From the NCBI GenBank assembly GCA_029881655.1, contig JAOUME010000003.1:1-48133 (forward strand): a DNA stretch of 48,133 bases, in the 5' to 3' direction. Under the pieces are notes generated by a model, which searched no databases, had not been told where the DNA came from, and saw only the letters and a list, made by a program, of their open reading frames with translations. Every line of letters starts with the position of its first letter. The first letter of the stretch is position 1. Source of the DNA: Deltaproteobacteria bacterium. Its GTDB lineage: Bacteria > SAR324 > XYD2-FULL-50-16. Position numbers and translations under genes: made by a program. Below, one piece after another: positions 25,988 to 34,394 of this stretch.

Positions 25988-27868
25988 ATGAGCAAGCAAA
26001 CAAAAAAAAATGAAGTCGAAGAATTTCAGTTTCAAGCTGAAATGTCGCAGTTATTGCACCTTATTACCCATTCTCTATATAGCCACCGTGAAATTTTTTT
26101 AAGAGAGTTGATATCAAATGCGTCAGACGCTTTAAATAAAATTCATTTTTCATCCCTGACAAACGACAAGATCCTGGGAGATGACCCAGAGCTTAAGATT
26201 CAGATACAATTCGATGAAAAAAAGAAAACCTTTTCCATAACCGATAACGGTATCGGTATGACTCATGATGAACTCATCAAGAATATCGGAACGATCGCCA
26301 GTTCCGGCACATCCGAGTTTATCAAGCAGATCACCGGTGATAAGAATAAAGATATGGAATTGATCGGTAAGTTCGGGGTTGGCTTTTACTCCGTCTTTAT
26401 GGTCGCGGATGAAGTTTCTGTCGAATCCAGGTCATTTGATGATAAAAAAGCTTACAAATGGACCTCTGCCGGGACCGGCTCTTTTTCGATTGAACCGATC
26501 GAAAAAGATAAAAGAGGTACAACCATTTCTTTTAAATTTAACAAAGACTCTCAAGAATTCGCCTCCAAATTCAAAATCGAAAGCATTATTAAAAAATATT
26601 CTGATTTTGTATCCTTTCCAATTGAATTAAACGAAGAAATCACCAACAAATCTACCGCCCTCTGGGCTCGGGACAAGAAAGAGATAAAAAAAGAGGACTA
26701 CATCGAATTTTACAAATATATCTCCAACGCTTATGACGAACCTCTATCCTGGCAGCATTTCAATGTTGAGGCTCCCGTTCAGTTCAAATCGATTTTATTT
26801 ATCCCCAAGGAGCCGGATCGGCAACTTTTCAACCAGAACCTAGATACCAAGATCATGCTTTACGTCAAGCGGGTATTCATCCAGAATGACTGTAAGGACC
26901 TCTTGCCTCAATGGCTTAGATTTGTTCACGGAGTCGTCGACTCTGAAGATTTATCCTTGAATGTATCCAGGGAGACCACTCAGAAAAGCCCAGTCATGGA
27001 TAAAATCAGTAAATATCTGGTAAAAAAGCTGATAGCCGAATTTCAAAAATGGGCTGAAAAGGATCAGGATAAATACGCGTCCTTCTGGAAGGAATTTGGC
27101 AATTTCATCAAGGAAGGGATTCACACCGATTTTTCCAACAAAGATAAACTAATCGAGCTCTATCGTTGTTACTCATCAGAAAGTCCCGACAAGTTGATTT
27201 CACTCATGGATTACAAAAATCGTATGGGTGTTGATCAGGAAGAGATCTATTTTGTCTGTGGGAAAAACAAGGACATAATCGAAAATTCGCCCAACATTGA
27301 ATATTTCAGAAAAAACAAGATAGAAGTCTTATATCTTTTCGATGAAATTGACGATTTCATCATGCCTTCCATCGGCACTTATCAGAAAAAAAAGCTGGTC
27401 GGCATCGACAAGGCTGAAATTAAGATCAGCGAGTCTGAAGAGAATAAAAAAGACGCTCTCGGCAAGGCAGACCAAGAAAAACTGCTGGGTTACATCAAGG
27501 ACATTCTTGGCGAAAAAGTTGAGGATGTCATCGAGTCAAAACGTCTGGTGGACAGTGCTTGTACTCTGGTCAGTCCCAAGGACGAGATGAATGCGAACAT
27601 GGAAAAAATGATGAAGATGATGGACAAAAATTATCAAGGAAGCAAAAGAGTAATGGAAATCAATTCGTCCAACTCCTTGATAAAAAACTTATCCAGCATT
27701 CAAAATAAGTCCCCCCAAGATCCACTCCTTAAAGACTGTATCGAACAGCTTTACGAAGGCGCGCGTCTTTTGGAAGGTTCACTGAACGACCCATCCAGAC
27801 TGGTTCCCAGAACCAATCAGATCATGCAAAAAGCGACCGATCTATATTTGAAGTCGATAGGATCGTAA
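25988..27868 (+). CDS. htpG: Chaperone HtpG (Hsp90)
   Basis: The 626-residue protein is a full-length bacterial Hsp90. The N-terminal GHKL ATPase domain shows E-L-I-S-N-A-S-D-A-L, D-N-G-I-G-M, G-T-I-A-S-S-G-T-S-E-F and G-K-F-G-V-G-F-Y-S-V-F. The middle domain has the conserved L-N-V-S-R-E segment with the catalytic arginine. The C-terminal dimerisation domain covers about the last 120 residues. It is a cytoplasmic ATP-dependent chaperone. A good promoter precedes it, and lptD follows after 20 bases. Confidence 0.98.
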   Translation: MSKQTKKNEVEEFQFQAEMSQLLHLITHSLYSHREIFLRELISNASDALNKIHFSSLTNDKILGDDPELKIQIQFDEKKKTFSITDNGIGMTHDELIKNIGTIASSGTSEFIKQITGDKNKDMELIGKFGVGFYSVFMVADEVSVESRSFDDKKAYKWTSAGTGSFSIEPIEKDKRGTTISFKFNKDSQEFASKFKIESIIKKYSDFVSFPIELNEEITNKSTALWARDKKEIKKEDYIEFYKYISNAYDEPLSWQHFNVEAPVQFKSILFIPKEPDRQLFNQNLDTKIMLYVKRVFIQNDCKDLLPQWLRFVHGVVDSEDLSLNVSRETTQKSPVMDKISKYLVKKLIAEFQKWAEKDQDKYASFWKEFGNFIKEGIHTDFSNKDKLIELYRCYSSESPDKLISLMDYKNRMGVDQEEIYFVCGKNKDIIENSPNIEYFRKNKIEVLYLFDEIDDFIMPSIGTYQKKKLVGIDKAEIKISESEENKKDALGKADQEKLLGYIKDILGEKVEDVIESKRLVDSACTLVSPKDEMNANMEKMMKMMDKNYQGSKRVMEINSSNSLIKNLSSIQNKSPQDPLLKDCIEQLYEGARLLEGSLNDPSRLVPRTNQIMQKATDLYLKSIGS

Positions 27869-27888
27869 ACCGTCCAAAAGAGTAAACT

Positions 27889-30342
27889 TTGAAAAATATA
27901 GCGATTGTGATTTTTCATAAGTTTCTTTTCTCCATTTTGCTAATACTTCCCATCGCCAGCTTGGCGCATGGGAAGTCATTGGTCGTCGAGGGGGAATTGG
28001 ATCGGTTTGACAAGGAAAAAGGAATCCTGATCTATAACCATCCGCGGGTCACCTTCGAACAAAAGACCATCTTGGGAGACAAACTACAATACAACCAAAA
28101 AGATAAATTTCTGGTTTTCAGCGGCAATATCATTATTCGCATGCCGGAATTGCTCTTGAGTGCCGATCAGGTTACCTATGACATCCAAAGCAAGGTACTT
28201 ACCCTAACAAACGCCACTCTTTTCGACAAACACTCGCTCGCATTCATCAAGGCATCCAAAATCAAGACCCTCAATGACAGCGAGTTTGTCGTTTACGATG
28301 GGTCCATCACCACCTGCAAGCCCGACTCAAGGGCTTGGGAACTCAACGCCAATTATATCAATTATCAAGTAAATCATTTTGCTTATGCCAATAACACCGT
28401 ACTTAAATTTTATCGTATACCACTTTTTTATACTCCTTTTTTTTCCTGGCCAACCAAAAAAGGAAGAGCCTCTGGACTTCTTCCACCTAGTTTCACCAAT
28501 CAAATCGGGAATCTCGACTACTCAAAAAACTACGGCAAACGCCTAAAAATCCCTTATTATTTGGCGATCGACAAGGCCCAGGACTTGACGTTGACAGCTG
28601 ATATCATAGATAAAAGAGGGACGGGGATTGAGGTTGAATACCGTTACGCTTTTTTAAAAGACATGCTGGGAGAAATTCGTTTCTGGTACCTGGATGAGAG
28701 TAAAGAACAAAGGGATTTATACCATGAGAACCTCGGCGACCTCGAAAGAGCGAATGATCCCTTTCTACCAGCCGAGCCCTTGGACCTTAGGCCTACGAGG
28801 TATAAAATCGAATTTGATCACAAGCAAAACATTTTTTTAAGCGGTCGGCTTTTTTTACAGCACCACCAATACAGTGATGCTGAGTTAAATTCAGAATATT
28901 TCGACTCCGAATTGTTCGGGGCAAACCGCTATTATCAAAGAATCGACTTGATCTTTCCCTGGAAGAACGGGGATATCAACCTTGGGCGAGAAATCGGCAA
29001 TAATTTTAGACATCCTTCACTTTACGACACCTCCCCCGAATACGACACCAGTACCAACAAAGGGTCATACATCAATATTTCCCACCGCTCCGCAAGAATC
29101 CTAGGCTCACCCTTATCCCTTTCAATGAACGGAAACTCGACAAACCACATAGGTGAATGGGGTTGGAAAGGTAAAGTCAACCAGTTTAATGCCGCCTTCA
29201 GCGCCCCAATAAAAATCGATTTTATCAATGTTATGCCGCAACTCAAAAGACGTTACCTAAACTTCGACATAAATTATGATAAAAGCAATATCGATTCCAA
29301 GATGCTACCTTTAAATTTCAATGCCTTTCCAGAACCTTTCGCATGGTATATTGACCAAAGAGAATTGGAGTTAAATTTTGAAATTTTTCGTATTTTTAAA
29401 AACCAAAAAAATCTAGGGAAACTCTCTTTTCAACCCAGACTGATTTTTTCAGAGATCAATGATGTCGATCAGAAGCAATCCATCGATTTCACAACCGAAA
29501 GTTTGTTGACCACAAAAGGGCTAGAGGAGATCTCGGCGGACAGCACCAATTCGGATTACTATAAGTATAAATCAATTTTCGTCGAGCCGACCTTGAGTAG
29601 AAAAAGTATCGAATACCGTCTTGACACAGTCTACCTAACCAAGGATCCCTTAACCCAAAAAATCAGACCCTTTTTCAAGCTTGAACTGAGTCAGACCTTT
29701 AACCTGAACCGCAAAGGTAGCAAAGAAGAAACCGATCAGGCGTTCGTAGGTCCTCAAATTCCTGATAATCTAAACGAAACCAGTTTCGGCAATAAAAAGA
29801 TGCCCTTCATAATCAACATGACCCTTTCTCCAATATCCCGTTTCCAGGCATCCCTTTTTAACCGATACGATTACGAGGAGAACCGATTCGTTGAAACCGT
29901 TATCAAATTATCCGCCGTATCTCCAGATGAAAGTCATTATGGCCTTCAGTACATCAAAAATACTAAAAGCTATATCGACCTAAACGGTGACGAGCATCAA
30001 TCAAAATCCAGATACTCAATCTATCACTTTCTGAAAATAGGTAATCGGTTCGACCTTTATTTGCGTGGAGAATGGGATTTAAACAGAAACGATCTGAAGA
30101 TCCAATATGGATCAAACAAGCAGATCAAAAGGCTCAACACCCAATTATTCGCAGCTGAAACCAAGCTCTATTTTAAGCATGACTGTTACCAGTTTATAGC
30201 GGCTTATTCGGAGTACAGCAAATACCAATGGATAAAAGGAGTTCAAACGGAGTATATGGACCGTAAATTTACCTTTACATTTCTACTAGAGGGATGGCCT
30301 GACATATCTAATCCCTATCATAGGGAATACTTGCTTCAATAA
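27889..30342 (+). CDS. lptD: LPS-assembly protein LptD
   Basis: The 817-residue protein begins at a TTG with AAAAGAG just upstream and has a signal peptide. An LptA/OstA-like domain lies at about residues 30-170. The family signature follows: T-T-C-K-P-D...W-E-L, the G/N-N-T-V-L-K-F-Y-R-I-P-L-F-Y-T-P-F-F segment and R-A-S-G-L-L-P-P-S-F. A long beta-barrel fills the rest, and LptD inserts LPS into the outer membrane. The whole protein has only two cysteines, C143 and C766. E. coli LptD has four, including a vicinal pair. Here the N-terminal Cys is missing and the C-terminal pair is reduced to one, so at most one long-range disulfide can form. No lptE gene is recognised next to it. Confidence 0.93.
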   Translation: MKNIAIVIFHKFLFSILLILPIASLAHGKSLVVEGELDRFDKEKGILIYNHPRVTFEQKTILGDKLQYNQKDKFLVFSGNIIIRMPELLLSADQVTYDIQSKVLTLTNATLFDKHSLAFIKASKIKTLNDSEFVVYDGSITTCKPDSRAWELNANYINYQVNHFAYANNTVLKFYRIPLFYTPFFSWPTKKGRASGLLPPSFTNQIGNLDYSKNYGKRLKIPYYLAIDKAQDLTLTADIIDKRGTGIEVEYRYAFLKDMLGEIRFWYLDESKEQRDLYHENLGDLERANDPFLPAEPLDLRPTRYKIEFDHKQNIFLSGRLFLQHHQYSDAELNSEYFDSELFGANRYYQRIDLIFPWKNGDINLGREIGNNFRHPSLYDTSPEYDTSTNKGSYINISHRSARILGSPLSLSMNGNSTNHIGEWGWKGKVNQFNAAFSAPIKIDFINVMPQLKRRYLNFDINYDKSNIDSKMLPLNFNAFPEPFAWYIDQRELELNFEIFRIFKNQKNLGKLSFQPRLIFSEINDVDQKQSIDFTTESLLTTKGLEEISADSTNSDYYKYKSIFVEPTLSRKSIEYRLDTVYLTKDPLTQKIRPFFKLELSQTFNLNRKGSKEETDQAFVGPQIPDNLNETSFGNKKMPFIINMTLSPISRFQASLFNRYDYEENRFVETVIKLSAVSPDESHYGLQYIKNTKSYIDLNGDEHQSKSRYSIYHFLKIGNRFDLYLRGEWDLNRNDLKIQYGSNKQIKRLNTQLFAAETKLYFKHDCYQFIAAYSEYSKYQWIKGVQTEYMDRKFTFTFLLEGWPDISNPYHREYLLQ

Positions 30343-30364
30343 AAAAAAACGCACTGAATTGCAC

Positions 30365-31048
30365 ATGGTTGCTAAAACCCGATACCTTTATGTTTTGATC
30401 ATTATTTTTGTCAGTTATCTCGCAGCTGGTAATAATCCTCTTTGGGCTCAGGAATATCAAAAACCTCTCGAGACTTTTTCAACAGATAAAATCCAGATCA
30501 TTGAGGGGATATCCTATTGCCACGGAGGCTACGGTTACCAGAAAACCGCCATTAGAATCAACGGAGAATACTACCATAAAGATTCCAATATCAGCCCCTA
30601 TATACCGACCATTCAACCATTATATATTACGTTTTTAAGTTTTGGATGCTCCTTTAATCCATTTTTTGTGGATTATTATATTATCGACGACTCTTTAAAA
30701 TTGCCGAAAATAGTAAATGTTAATGGCATCGACTACAACAGCATCGAATTTCAGGTCAGTTCCCTGTCAACCGGATATACCTTTAGCTTAATTCCGCATT
30801 ATTTGTACCTGGACATCGGTGTCAGCTACATGCAGTACAACTACAAATTTGGGATGTATGGTGATAACAGGTATCAGGAGTATGAAAGTCAGGACGTTAA
30901 CGTCAGAAACTATTACTCGCTAGGATCGCTAAAATGGTTTATCAACCCTTTTATCTATATAAAATGGCAAAATCAGCTTTCCATGTATCAAGACAATCTA
31001 ATCAACTCGACCAATCAAGTCGGGATTAATCTTTTTTCCAAATTTTAA
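30365..31048 (+). CDS. Probable outer-membrane beta-barrel protein
   Basis: The 227-residue product has a signal peptide (hydrophobic core about residues 8-24, then W-A-Q) and a mature part dominated by alternating aromatic strands rich in Tyr. It ends in phenylalanine, the usual C-terminal signature of barrel proteins inserted by the BAM complex. A TTG two codons earlier (30359) is possible, and no ribosome site separates the two. It lies just after lptD and directly abuts the next lipoprotein gene (TAA then ATG), so it may be part of the same envelope operon. The function is unknown. Confidence 0.6.
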   Translation: MVAKTRYLYVLIIIFVSYLAAGNNPLWAQEYQKPLETFSTDKIQIIEGISYCHGGYGYQKTAIRINGEYYHKDSNISPYIPTIQPLYITFLSFGCSFNPFFVDYYIIDDSLKLPKIVNVNGIDYNSIEFQVSSLSTGYTFSLIPHYLYLDIGVSYMQYNYKFGMYGDNRYQEYESQDVNVRNYYSLGSLKWFINPFIYIKWQNQLSMYQDNLINSTNQVGINLFSKF

Positions 31049-31978
31049 ATGAAAAAAATCATCCTTTTTTCAACCTTAATCATCGTGGCTTTTGTTGCCT
31101 GCGGAAGAAAAACTTCTCCAAGTCCCTACAACTCGGATCAGGTGATCTCTAAAACCTTGCCCCCGGTTGAAAATTCCAAAGTCAGTTACAAGAATAAAGA
31201 CATCAAGGTCACCTTTGAGCTTCCAAAAAGTTTTTTAATCCAACAACAAAAAATTGCCCCCCAAGCTTATCAAAAGTCCATGGGGAAAACCAGTCAGCTA
31301 TTCTCATACGGAAAAGATAGCGAAAAACAATTAAAAATCATATCTTTCGTGCAGCTCAATTTCTATAAACCCCAGAGCGGTTGTCTACTCTGCGAACCCT
31401 TACTGGTCGAGTCGGTCCGTTTTGATTTAAAAACCGGAACTCCAAGGATCAATTCAAGCGATTTTTCAAATCCAGAATATTTAACAAAAATTCAGTTTGA
31501 AGCCATTAATAAATGGAAATACAAAATTACTCTTCCTAATAAACTCTTTCTTCTGAATTGGGAGCAAATGGGATACTTCATGCAGGTCAATTATTTGACC
31601 AATAGGGAAGAAATCTCTTTTCCCTCTGAAAACCTGATCCCTGTAAGGCCCGCTCCTCTTCCAAAACCGAAGGTTTTTGTTAAGCAGGTTGATCCACAAG
31701 ATCCATTATTGGAAAAAGCTTTTATTTTTCTTAAATGGAACCTTGTGTTAGAGACGACACAAGTTGTCATCGAAGAAAATGGCAACCTCTTTTCTGAGCC
31801 CCTTTATTATAAATTAAATTTATACCAGATTAAAAATGACGGCAAAGAAACTCAGCTCAATAAAAATCCGCTTGTTAAGGGAACCTTTTTAATCAAAAGA
31901 CCGGCGGATACAATTTACGCGACATTTATGGATCGCTTTGATAACGAATCAGAAAAAGTATTTATTTTCCAGGAATAA
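31049..31978 (+). CDS. Lipoprotein of unknown function
   Basis: The 309-residue protein has a lipobox A-F-V-A-C with the lipid-bearing cysteine at residue 18. After it comes G-R-K-T-S-P-S-P-Y, the short polar/Pro-rich linker seen in many small envelope lipoproteins. The rest has repeated V-x-F/L-x-L and aromatic strands that could form two fibronectin-like beta-sandwich domains. A pair Cys-x-x-Cys (C-L-L-C) lies near residue 112. The start codon immediately follows the stop of the barrel-protein gene. A role with LptD is possible by position only; it lacks clear LptE features. Confidence 0.65.
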   Translation: MKKIILFSTLIIVAFVACGRKTSPSPYNSDQVISKTLPPVENSKVSYKNKDIKVTFELPKSFLIQQQKIAPQAYQKSMGKTSQLFSYGKDSEKQLKIISFVQLNFYKPQSGCLLCEPLLVESVRFDLKTGTPRINSSDFSNPEYLTKIQFEAINKWKYKITLPNKLFLLNWEQMGYFMQVNYLTNREEISFPSENLIPVRPAPLPKPKVFVKQVDPQDPLLEKAFIFLKWNLVLETTQVVIEENGNLFSEPLYYKLNLYQIKNDGKETQLNKNPLVKGTFLIKRPADTIYATFMDRFDNESEKVFIFQE

Positions 31979-32152
31979 TTTATTTGTAATTATCTCCTGC
32001 ATTTAAAAGAGTGTTTCTTTTTTCGATAGTCAAAATATCTAAAACATGAAAAATAAACCCATAAGTTAAAAATCAAGGTCGAATTTATTGATGCGATTAA
32101 ATGATTATAAACTATCAATTTACTTGCATTTGACCCAACTCCACCGAATTTA

Positions 32153-33955
32153 ATGATTCAAAATCACCCTTATATTAATCAAGTTTTCGTTATTATTTGT
32201 TTTTTTCTCATTATAGGTTGCTCTTCCCAAGCTTATATCCAGGAAAACGAATTGCTCATCCTACAAGGCAAAAATGAAGAGGCATTAAGAAATTACAAGA
32301 GAATTTCCAAAGAAGACCCAAAAAATCCCGAGTTGCACTACCGCTTTGCCTACGCTGCCCATTCCGTCGGTCAGTATAACCTGGCTGAGACCGAGATTTT
32401 AAAAGCCATCCTGCTTGACCCTTTAATTGATCGCTACCAGCTATTGGCCGGGATGATCTTTTATAAAAACGAGAACTATTTTAAAGCGATCAATCACCTT
32501 AGCAGTGCCTTGGATCTAAACCGCCAGATGTTGGAGGCTTATTATTATTTGGCATTGTCCTATGAAAGAACCGATAAGGTCGATGACGCTCTAAAGAGCT
32601 TAGAAGCCGCCATCGACATCGAACCGCTCTATTTCGAAGCCCACTTAGCATATGTTTCGATCAATTACGACCGCCTAAAGTCACAAAATAAATTCCCATC
32701 TTTAATTCATCAACTCGAAAAAGCTCTGAAACTTAAACCGAAATCGCCTCAGGGGAATTTACTGCTTGCGAAATTATATAACTCGATAGGAGCCAGTTTT
32801 AAAGCTAAAAAAGTTTTAACCGATTGGATCAAAAAATATTCTCAAGATGACCAAATCATCCTGGAGTTGGCAGGGATGGAATATCAGTTAGGGAATCAGG
32901 AGTTGGCGGGTGAATACCTAACTAAAATAAAACAACACAACTTAGAATCCCGGTTGTTAAATCTAAAAATTAAAAGCGAAACCCAAGATACTGACAGTTT
33001 CGTCAAGGAGATTAAAAACTTGATCTGGAAGTATCCATCAGAGATTCAATTATATATCCTGTTGGGAGAAATCGAGCTTTCCAGGGGAAATTTAACTGAA
33101 TCCGAAAATCTGTTGCAAAAAGCTCTGAAGCTAGAGCCAAATTCAGCCAAAGTCTATTTCCAATTATCGAAAGTTTGGAACGCAAAAAACGATCAACAGA
33201 GTTCTCAATGGGCTCTCAGTAAGGCCATTGAGTTTTCACCGACCGACTTGAAAATTCAGCTGGAATACCTAAAAAATCTCATCCATACCGGGAATGTTGA
33301 ACAAGCCAAAGAGTTGATCGCCAATTTCAACCCTGACCCGAAAAATTCCGATGTCATTTTTGTCAAAGGGTTAATCGCGAAAAAACAAGGCGACTTTAAT
33401 CTGGCGGACAAGCTTTTTAGACGCGCCCAAAAACAACAGTTTTCCATTGATATCGAACTGCAGCTGATTGATATCGAAATCTTGCAGGGTATGCACAATG
33501 ATGCCGAAAAACGTCTTAAAAGGGTTTTTAAGCTTTTCCCCGAACATTTCCAAGCTAAAATGATCTTTACAAAGTTATTGTTCTACCGGAAGAGTTTTGA
33601 CGAAATCATCAAGGTGCTTTCCCCTTATTTGAAAAGCGATAAAGTCAATGGAGAAGTCTATCTGTACTTGGCTGAGGCTTGGGTCCAGAAAAATAACATC
33701 CAAAGAGCCATCGAAATTTTAGAGAGTGGAGTTAACATCTGGCCTCGAGACCTCGAATTGATTCAAGCCTATACTTTTTACCTGGGCATTCATAAACAAT
33801 ACAAAAAAGCCGTCCAACTTCTAGAAGACGCCCTTACTTTTAAACATCAATACCGTTCATTGTTTTCTTACCGTCTTGGTTATTATTACTTTTTGATGGG
33901 AGACAATAAAAAGTTCAAACAAGTGGCCCAGCAAAATCACCTAGATTCATTTTAG
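32153..33955 (+). CDS. TPR-repeat lipoprotein
   Basis: The 600-residue protein has a lipoprotein signal with lipobox L-I-I-G-C (Cys at residue 23). After that it consists almost entirely of about fifteen tetratricopeptide-like repeats (for example A-L-K-S-L-E-A-A-I-D-I-E-P and L-Q-K-A-L-K-L-E-P-N-S-A-K-V-Y-F). TPR solenoids are protein-binding scaffolds, and outer-membrane-anchored ones often serve envelope assembly or export machines. No partner genes are recognisable next to it, and the preceding gap is 174 bases. The specific function is unknown. Confidence 0.8.
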   Translation: MIQNHPYINQVFVIICFFLIIGCSSQAYIQENELLILQGKNEEALRNYKRISKEDPKNPELHYRFAYAAHSVGQYNLAETEILKAILLDPLIDRYQLLAGMIFYKNENYFKAINHLSSALDLNRQMLEAYYYLALSYERTDKVDDALKSLEAAIDIEPLYFEAHLAYVSINYDRLKSQNKFPSLIHQLEKALKLKPKSPQGNLLLAKLYNSIGASFKAKKVLTDWIKKYSQDDQIILELAGMEYQLGNQELAGEYLTKIKQHNLESRLLNLKIKSETQDTDSFVKEIKNLIWKYPSEIQLYILLGEIELSRGNLTESENLLQKALKLEPNSAKVYFQLSKVWNAKNDQQSSQWALSKAIEFSPTDLKIQLEYLKNLIHTGNVEQAKELIANFNPDPKNSDVIFVKGLIAKKQGDFNLADKLFRRAQKQQFSIDIELQLIDIEILQGMHNDAEKRLKRVFKLFPEHFQAKMIFTKLLFYRKSFDEIIKVLSPYLKSDKVNGEVYLYLAEAWVQKNNIQRAIEILESGVNIWPRDLELIQAYTFYLGIHKQYKKAVQLLEDALTFKHQYRSLFSYRLGYYYFLMGDNKKFKQVAQQNHLDSF

Positions 33956-34121
33956 ACTTCTTTTCTATTTATTGCCCTGTTTATTTTGAAAAGTTTTCCA
34001 AATCACCCTTTTTAAATCGTTTTGAAACCTCAAAGCATCATTACTTGGAAATTGCGCTTGATCGAGGAAAGTGTTTTATATTATGCTTTTTCAAAAAGAA
34101 CGAGGTTAAAAAATCAAAGTA

Positions 34122-34322
34122 ATGTTTAATCTAAGTAAAAAAAAAGAAGCAAAATACCTTTATCTGTTGCCGGGTCCAGACGATTTAGCACAGTGGGAAG
34201 TTTTAAATGAGGAGGAACTTGAAAAACGCGTCAAGGAAAACCGACTTGAGGAAGGGTGTAAGCTCTTTAAAATTGAGCAGGAAGTCAATATCCGTTTTGA
34301 AAAAATAATCCATTTGGATTAA
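34122..34322 (+). CDS. Small acidic protein of unknown function
   Basis: This is a 66-residue soluble protein. Its centre is rich in glutamate and lysine (N-E-E-E-L-E-K-R-V-K-E-N-R-L-E-E-G), followed by strand-like C-K-L-F-K-I and V-N-I-R-F-E-K-I-I. The ATG has no clear ribosome site; GAGG is about 16 bases upstream. It lies between the TPR lipoprotein and mutS with gaps of 166 and 72 bases. I do not recognise it. The composition and the strand-turn layout make it look like a real gene rather than a random frame. Confidence 0.45.
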   Translation: MFNLSKKKEAKYLYLLPGPDDLAQWEVLNEEELEKRVKENRLEEGCKLFKIEQEVNIRFEKIIHLD

Positions 34323-34394
34323 TTTCATTTTTTTGGTTCGCCCGTCCAGATCCTCCGCCTTTTTTCAATAATTTAACACGCTTCTTATTATTTC

